64,000 nt of DNA, taken from the NCBI RefSeq assembly GCF_030077865.1, contig NZ_JASDDP010000019.1. One strand, written 5' to 3'. The translations under genes were made by a program, and so were the position numbers. Positions within the stretch are counted from its first letter, which is position 1, and each line of letters starts with the position of its first letter. This DNA comes from Mycoplasma_H phocimorsus (GTDB lineage Bacteria; Bacillota_I; Bacilli_A; Mycoplasmatales; Metamycoplasmataceae). Below are positions 50,536-64,000 of the stretch, piece after piece. Below the pieces are notes generated by a model. The model made no database searches, was not told the DNA's origin, and saw only the letters and a list, made by a program, of their open reading frames with translations.

Positions 50536-50561
50536 TTGATTTTTAAATATTTATATATAAT
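50536..50561 (+). promoter_or_regulatory. rrn operon 1 promoter P2
   Basis: TTGATT and TATAAT with 14-bp spacing, the same spacing as the TTGTTT/TATAAT pair before operon 2. Confidence 0.5.
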
Positions 50562-50567
50562 ATTAGT

Positions 50568-50601
50568 ACATTGATTTGTTAGTAAAATATTATATCAATG
50601 T
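50568..50601 (+). promoter_or_regulatory. Leader hairpin of rrn operon 1
   Basis: ACATTGAT / ATCAATGT, immediately before the boxA-like block. The operon 2 leader has a hairpin in the same place with a different sequence. Confidence 0.65.
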
Positions 50602-50602
50602 A

Positions 50603-50619
50603 GTAGTTCTTTGAAAACT
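50603..50619 (+). promoter_or_regulatory. boxA-like antitermination site before 16S (operon 1)
   Basis: GTAGTTCTTTGAAAACT; the same 17 bp recurs in the 16S-23S spacer at 52307-52323 and in operon 2. This is the form of the boxA element in Gram-positive rRNA operons, bound by NusB/S10. Confidence 0.75.
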
Positions 50620-50638
50620 AGATATGAAATCATAACAG
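50614..50638 (+). other. 5' strand of 16S RNase III processing stem (operon 1)
   Basis: AAAACTAGATATGAA (50614-50628) and CATAACAG (50631-50638) pair perfectly with TTCATATCTAGTTTT (52270-52284) and CTGTTATG (52243-52250) downstream of 16S. Confidence 0.8.
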
Positions 50639-50643
50639 TCAAT

Positions 50644-52176
<1,533 letters not shown>

Positions 52177-52500
52177 ACGGAGAGTACAATCTTTTTACTT
52201 GGCAATTTACCAAAATCTTTAATACACTTTAAGTATTAAAGTCTGTTATGTTAATGGTGCCAACATTTATTCATATCTAGTTTTGAGAGTTCTACTCTCT
52301 AAAAAAGTAGTTCTTTGAAAACTGAATGCATTAATATGAAAAGACATCAAATTAAAAATTAGTTTTTATAGTTTTATAAAAAATAATTTTACTGAGTTAA
52401 ATTTAAATAGATGATTATTTAAATGTCTTAAAATACTTAATAAAAACAAAACAACAATAGGAAAATACTATACTTAATCAACTTGAAATAAGTAAGAGTA
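52177..52500 (+). other. 16S-23S spacer, operon 1
   Basis: About 325 bp with no tRNA gene. It holds the 3' strand of the 16S processing stem, a second boxA-like site (52307-52323), and the 5' strand of the 23S stem AAAACTGAATGCATTAA (52318-52334), which pairs perfectly with 55443-55459. Confidence 0.85.
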
Positions 52501-55399
<2,899 letters not shown>

Positions 55400-55471
55400 A
55401 TTTAAGTTTTTTGAGATATTTAAATGACCATTTATTAATAAATTAATGCATTCAGTTTTTAAAGAATTATT

Positions 55472-55491
55472 AACACCTATAGGGTGTTTTT
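55472..55491 (+). terminator. Terminator of rrn operon 1
   Basis: AACACC-TATAG-GGTGTT followed by T-run. No 5S gene lies between 23S and this terminator. Confidence 0.85.
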
Positions 55492-55784
55492 TTAAATTTT
55501 AAAGCAATTTAAAAATACTAATAAAATATTTTATTATACATCATATGGTAATAATATTTATAGTTTTTTGTATTATAGTAATGTAAAAAAATAGCACAAA
55601 AATAACATTAAAAAATTTATATTTTTTTTATATTTATTTAAAATTATAACATATAATATAACTACTTAATATTTAATAATATATGTAATAACGTTAATTT
55701 ATTAAAAATAAAAAATAAATTTTTGTTTTTAATAAATTATTATATAATATTAAGGCATTAAATTTTAATAAATATTAAAAATTT
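55492..55784. other. AT-rich spacer between rRNA operons, with operon 2 promoter and leader hairpin
   Basis: No gene seen. TTGTTT (55723-55728) and TATAAT (55743-55748) form the likely promoter. The leader hairpin CATTAAATTTT (55756-55766) / AAAATTTAATG (55777-55787) is a perfect 11-bp stem in the place of the operon 1 hairpin. This spacer is unrelated in sequence to the region before operon 1. Confidence 0.65.
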
Positions 55785-55831
55785 AATGTAGTAGTTCTTT
55801 GAAAACTAGATATGAAATCATAACAGTCAAT

Positions 55832-57364
<1,533 letters not shown>

Positions 57365-57688
57365 ACGGAGAGTACAATCTTTTTACTTGGCAATTTACCA
57401 AAATCTTTAATACACTTTAAGTATTAAAGTCTGTTATGTTAATGGTGCCAACATTTATTCATATCTAGTTTTGAGAGTTCTACTCTCTAAAAAAGTAGTT
57501 CTTTGAAAACTGAATGCATTAATATGAAAAGACATCAAATTAAAAATTAGTTTTTATAGTTTTATAAAAAATAATTTTACTGAGTTAAATTTAAATAGAT
57601 GATTATTTAAATGTCTTAAAATACTTAATAAAAACAAAACAACAATAGGAAAATACTATACTTAATCAACTTGAAATAAGTAAGAGTA
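57365..57688 (+). other. 16S-23S spacer, operon 2
   Basis: Same sequence as the operon 1 spacer by eye: no tRNA, boxA-like site at 57495-57511, processing-stem halves present. Confidence 0.85.
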
Positions 57689-60587
<2,899 letters not shown>

Positions 60588-60659
60588 ATTTAAGTTTTTT
60601 GAGATATTTAAATGACCATTTATTAATAAATTAATGCATTCAGTTTTTAAAGAATTATT

Positions 60660-60679
60660 AACACCTATAGGGTGTTTTT
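60660..60679 (+). terminator. Terminator of rrn operon 2
   Basis: AACACC-TATAG-GGTGTT and T-run, as for operon 1. The tRNA-Trp(CCA) gene follows with its own TATAAT at 60692-60697. Confidence 0.8.
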
Positions 60680-60705
60680 ATTTTTTTATGATATAATAAA
60701 TAAAT

Positions 60706-60780
60706 GGAGGTTTAGTATAATGGCTAGTACTGCAGACTCCAAACCTGCTTGTGTGGGTTCGATTCCTACAACCTCTGCCA
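60706..60780 (+). tRNA. tRNA-Trp (CCA), reads UGG
   Basis: 75 nt, anticodon loop CTCCAAA (CCA), acceptor GGAGGTT / AACCTCT, CCA encoded. The last pair of the anticodon stem is an A-C mismatch (31-39). The TATAAT at 60692 gives it its own promoter. Confidence 0.92.
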
Positions 60781-60783
60781 TAT

Positions 60784-60816
60784 AAAAAAGCAATTGCCAA
60801 AACAATTGCTTTTTTT
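60784..60816. terminator. Bidirectional terminator between tRNA-Trp and uvrC
   Basis: AAAGCAATTG / CAATTGCTTT with A- and T-runs on both sides. Confidence 0.85.
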
Positions 60817-62468
60817 TATTTTAAATAATCATATATTTTTTTACCAAATTTATTTCCTACACATTCGCAAAGCTCATTTAAAGAAGCATTTTCAATAGCT
60901 TCATAAGTTGAAAAGTTGGAAATTAGCTTATTAACTGTAGCTTCACCTATACCTGGAATATTTAGTAATGTATCAACAAAATAGCTTTTTATTTTTGCTT
61001 TATTCATTTTTATTTTTGCTAATTTATCAACTTTATATTGAATATTTTTAATATAATTAAGTAAATTAGAATTTTCTATAAAAATAGGAATATTTTTAAA
61101 TATTAAATATTTAGCAATGTGGTATTCATTTTTAACAATGCCAATAATATTAATTTCATTATTAATAGTTTCTTTTATAGCTTTAATTTGAGCCTTTGCA
61201 CCATCAACAAATATTGTATCAATATTTCAATTTGATATTAAATGATGTTTAGTAATTATTTCACCTAATTCTTTCATTAAATAAAAGTCAGAATTGGATT
61301 TGCTACTTAATTTAAAATATCTATTTAAGTTATTTTGGAGTATACCATTAATATAAGTATTTATAGCACCAATTTTATCTTTTTGAGAAGTATGAGAAAT
61401 ATCTAATATTAAAAAATTATTAATTTTAATCTTAAGAAGTTTATTAAACATTAAAAGAATATTTTTAGCAGTTTTTTGTTGTGAAATAAATGTTTTAATA
61501 TTATTACTTAAGTTTAATTTACATAAATCAAAAACCATTTTTAATTCACCTCTTTGAGGAAATGTTATTTTATAATTTTCTAAAATTATATCTTTTATAT
61601 TTGTATCAAGTATAAGCTGTGTATCACTATTATAGTAATTATTAAATATATATTCATTAATTGAGTTTGCAAAATTTAGTTCTGTTTTAGCTATAATAAA
61701 ATTTGAAGAAAGTTGCATACCACCCCTATAATAAAGTGTTTGAACATATAAAATATCATCATTTTTTTCAAATGCCAATACATCAATATTATTTGTTTTA
61801 TTTATTTCTATATTTTGAACATCGTTAAATGAATTTAATGTTTCAAGTAATTTATTATCTTCATTAGCTAATTCAAACTCAAGATTATTTGAATATTTTT
61901 CAATATTATTTTCTAATTCTGTTTTAAATTTTTTAATATTTTTAAGTTTAAATATAATTTCATTATATTTACTCTCTCAGTATTTTTCATCTACAATCTT
62001 AATTTTGATACCATTTTCATATAAATATTTTGAAGATAAATTATCAATTAGCTGTTTTATTCCGCCATGAGGAATAAAGGGTCCAAATGTAAATCCAGTA
62101 TCTTTTGAATGATATATTCTTTTGAATAATAATGTTTTGCTACTGTAATTAATGTTTAAATATGGATATTTACGATCATCAAGTAATAATATATTGTATC
62201 TAGGTCGATGTTTTTTTATTAATTCTTGTTCTAGTTTCAAAGCTTCACGTTCATTTCTAGTATACATAACTGAAAAATAATAAATTTTATTAACCATCGT
62301 TTCAGTTTTAAATGAATTAATACGACCTTTAAAATATTGTTTCATTCTATTTTTAAGTTTTATAGCTTTGCCAATATACATAATTTCTTGATTAGCATCA
62401 AGTCAAATATAAATACCAGGCGAATTTAAAACACTATCTAATTGTCTTATTTCATTAATTTTTAACAT
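60816..62468 (-). CDS. uvrC: Excinuclease ABC subunit C
   Basis: 550 residues assembled across TGA Trp codons. The GIY-YIG nuclease domain (GIYIW...MYIGKAIKLKNRMKQYF, about 17-45) makes the 3' cut; a weak UVR motif lies near 190-220; the RNase H-like 5' nuclease has DISHTSQKDK, VDGAKAQIKA; and a C-terminal helix-hairpin-helix pair (LLNIPGIGEATVNKLISNF) follows. It works with UvrA and UvrB (uvrB at 18090). The start at 62468 follows TATAAT by 7 nt with no Shine-Dalgarno, a leaderless pattern. Confidence 0.95.
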
Positions 62469-62475
62469 AATTAAA

Positions 62476-62481
62476 ATTATA
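62476..62481 (-). promoter_or_regulatory. -10 box of uvrC, apparent leaderless transcript
   Basis: TATAAT on the minus strand, seven bases before the uvrC ATG. Confidence 0.6.
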
Positions 62482-62692
62482 CAATTTTATAAGTAAATTT
62501 TAATCTGGCAATTATTAATCATTTTTAAAAATAATATTTATTATATTTACTATTAAATAGTTATTTTATTCTTTAATAAATACAATAACTTTTTATATTC
62601 ATATAAAATTAAAATATTGCTTATTTATATAGCTAATAAGAGGTTTTTTTAATAATTATTATATAATTATTAATATTTTATAAAGGGGATTT

Positions 62693-64000
62693 ATGTCACA
62701 AAATAGTAGTTCATATGATTCAAGCAGTATACAAGTTTTAGAAGGTCTTGAAGCAGTAAGAAAAAGACCGGGAATGTACATCGGCAGTATAGGAAAAAAA
62801 GGATTACATCATTTAATTTGAGAAATTGTTGATAATTCAATAGATGAGGCTATGGCTGGGTTTGCTTCAGAAGTTAAAATTATAATTGGAAATGATGGTT
62901 CTGTTTCAGTTGAAGATAATGGTAGAGGCATACCTGTTTCTAAACATCCTAAAACAGGATTATCGGCTGTTGAAACTGTTTTAAGTGTTTTACATGCTGG
63001 TGGAAAATTTGATTCTACCACTTATAAAGTTTCTGGAGGATTACATGGTGTAGGTGCTTCTGTAGTTAATGCTCTTAGTGAAGAACTTGAAGCATGAGTA
63101 AAAAGAGAAGGAAAAATTCATTATGTTAAATTTAATAATGGTGGCAAGAGTTTAAAACCATTAGAAATTATTGGTGTAGTTGATGATAATTCAACCGGAA
63201 CAATTATTAAATTTAAACCTGATTTTACAATTATGGAAAATAATGATTTTGATTTATCTATTATTCTAGATCACGCAAAACAAATAGCATATTTAAATAA
63301 AGGAATTTTAATTTCAGTTACTGATGAAAGAGTTAACTATTTTAAAAGTTTTTGTTTTGAAGGCGGGATTATTGATTATATTAATGAGCTAAATAAAAAT
63401 AGAAGAGTTTTAAATATTGCCCCCGTTTATGCTGAAGGAGAATATCCTGGTAAAGATGATATTCCAGTAACAGTCGAAGTTGCTTTACAATATGCTGAAA
63501 ATTTTCAAAGTAATATTATTTCATATGCAAATAATATAATTACTCCTGAAGGCGGGACTCATGAAACAGGATTTTTTGATGGTTTATTAAGAATTTTAAA
63601 TAACTATATAATTACAAATAATTTAATTAAAACAGAAAAAGAAAAATTAACTAGAGACGATATCAAAGAAGGTTTAACTGCAATTATTTCAATTAAGCAT
63701 ACTGATCCATTATTTGAGGGTCAAACAAAGGGAAAACTTGCAAATAAAGATGCAAGAAAAGCTGTAAATATTGTATTTAGTGAAATATTTGAAAGATATT
63801 TAAATGAAAATCCTCAAGAAGCAAAAGAAATTTGTGCAAAAGCACTCTTATCTAAAAAAGGTAGAGAAGCAGCAATGGCTGCTCGTGAAGCCACTAGAAA
63901 AAAATCACCATTTGATATTGGGGCATTACCAGGAAAATTAGCTGATTGTTCTTCGAAAAATGCCGAGATAACTGAATTATATATTGTTGAAGGTAATTCG
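62693..64000 (+). CDS. gyrB: DNA gyrase subunit B, partial (runs off the window)
   Basis: 436 residues visible. The GHKL ATPase domain has EIVDNSIDEA (about 43-52), VEDNGRGIPV and GGLHGVGASVVNALS; the transducer domain follows, and the Toprim domain begins LPGKLADCSSKNAEITELYIVEGNS at the window edge. The KLADCSSK segment marks GyrB rather than ParE. EGNS replaces the usual EGDS. AAGGGGA precedes the ATG. It introduces negative supercoils with GyrA. Confidence 0.95.

Noticed and set aside
55492..55784. Possible CRISPR-like or tandem-repeat array between the rRNA operons
   Set aside because: The AT-rich spacer has no regularly spaced repeats; no CRISPR array or cas gene was seen anywhere in the window.

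Overview
The window is a 64 kb chromosomal piece of a mycoplasma (class Mollicutes), probably of the hominis/bovis/synoviae lineage (Mycoplasmopsis and relatives). The evidence is very AT-rich DNA, TGA read as tryptophan inside nearly every longer gene, a tRNA-Trp with anticodon UCA as well as one with CCA, minimal housekeeping genes, Cys-lipobox lipoproteins, and degraded IS3- and IS1634-type transposases. The species cannot be named from sequence reading alone. Because TGA is Trp, most genes were reassembled here from several apparent open frames.

Layout. 1-7.2 kb (mainly minus): two lipoproteins, a dimeric-type dUTPase, secG-rnr, an RsuA-type pseudouridine synthase, and an efp/Asp23-like pair. 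7.3-16.9 kb (plus): thioredoxin, an EIIB-like membrane protein overlapping a large SF1 helicase, a TM2 protein, rplU-rpmA, rplK-rplA behind an L1-type RNA operator, and secA. 17.0-17.7 kb: an internally deleted IS3-type remnant. 18.1-24.0 kb: uvrB, then the chain gmk-prpC-pknB-rsgA-rpe. 24.0-29.7 kb: an accessory island with four paralogous two-membrane-helix proteins, interrupted by a second IS3-type remnant and a decayed IS1634-type transposase. 29.8-39.6 kb: HAD hydrolase, truB, gap, rpmB, pgi-ppa, a membrane protein-dnaX-ybaB-recR operon, a ROK sugar kinase and tRNA-Ser. 39.7-45.1 kb: nusA-rnpM(ylxR)-infB and a frameshifted rmuC. 45.1-50.3 kb: fmt, an eight-tRNA cluster, hpt, mutM, tRNA-Trp(UCA), recA and ymdB. 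50.4-60.7 kb: two tandem, almost identical 16S-23S operons without 5S, about 4.9 kb each. 60.7-64 kb: tRNA-Trp(CCA), uvrC and the start of gyrB.

How the genes fit together. Most of the window serves information processing (ribosome parts, rRNA, tRNA, translation factors, repair) and core sugar metabolism (pgi, gap, rpe, ROK kinase). The prpC-pknB-rsgA-rpe genes overlap by one or a few bases, so a phosphatase/kinase pair is translationally coupled to a ribosome-assembly GTPase.

Signals most worth a second look: many genes whose -10 box sits 6-8 nt before the ATG with no Shine-Dalgarno (probable leaderless mRNAs); a terminator-like hairpin in the nusA leader; an L1-operator mimic before rplK; a leader hairpin with different sequence but preserved pairing in front of the two rRNA operons; perfect rRNA processing stems; A at 23S position 2057 in both copies; a GyrB EGNS motif; and the paralog/IS island at 24-29.7 kb. 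No clearly new defence or metabolic system was found. The least explained items are the two-helix paralog family and the catalytically dead EIIB-like protein coupled to a helicase with a nuclease-like tail.
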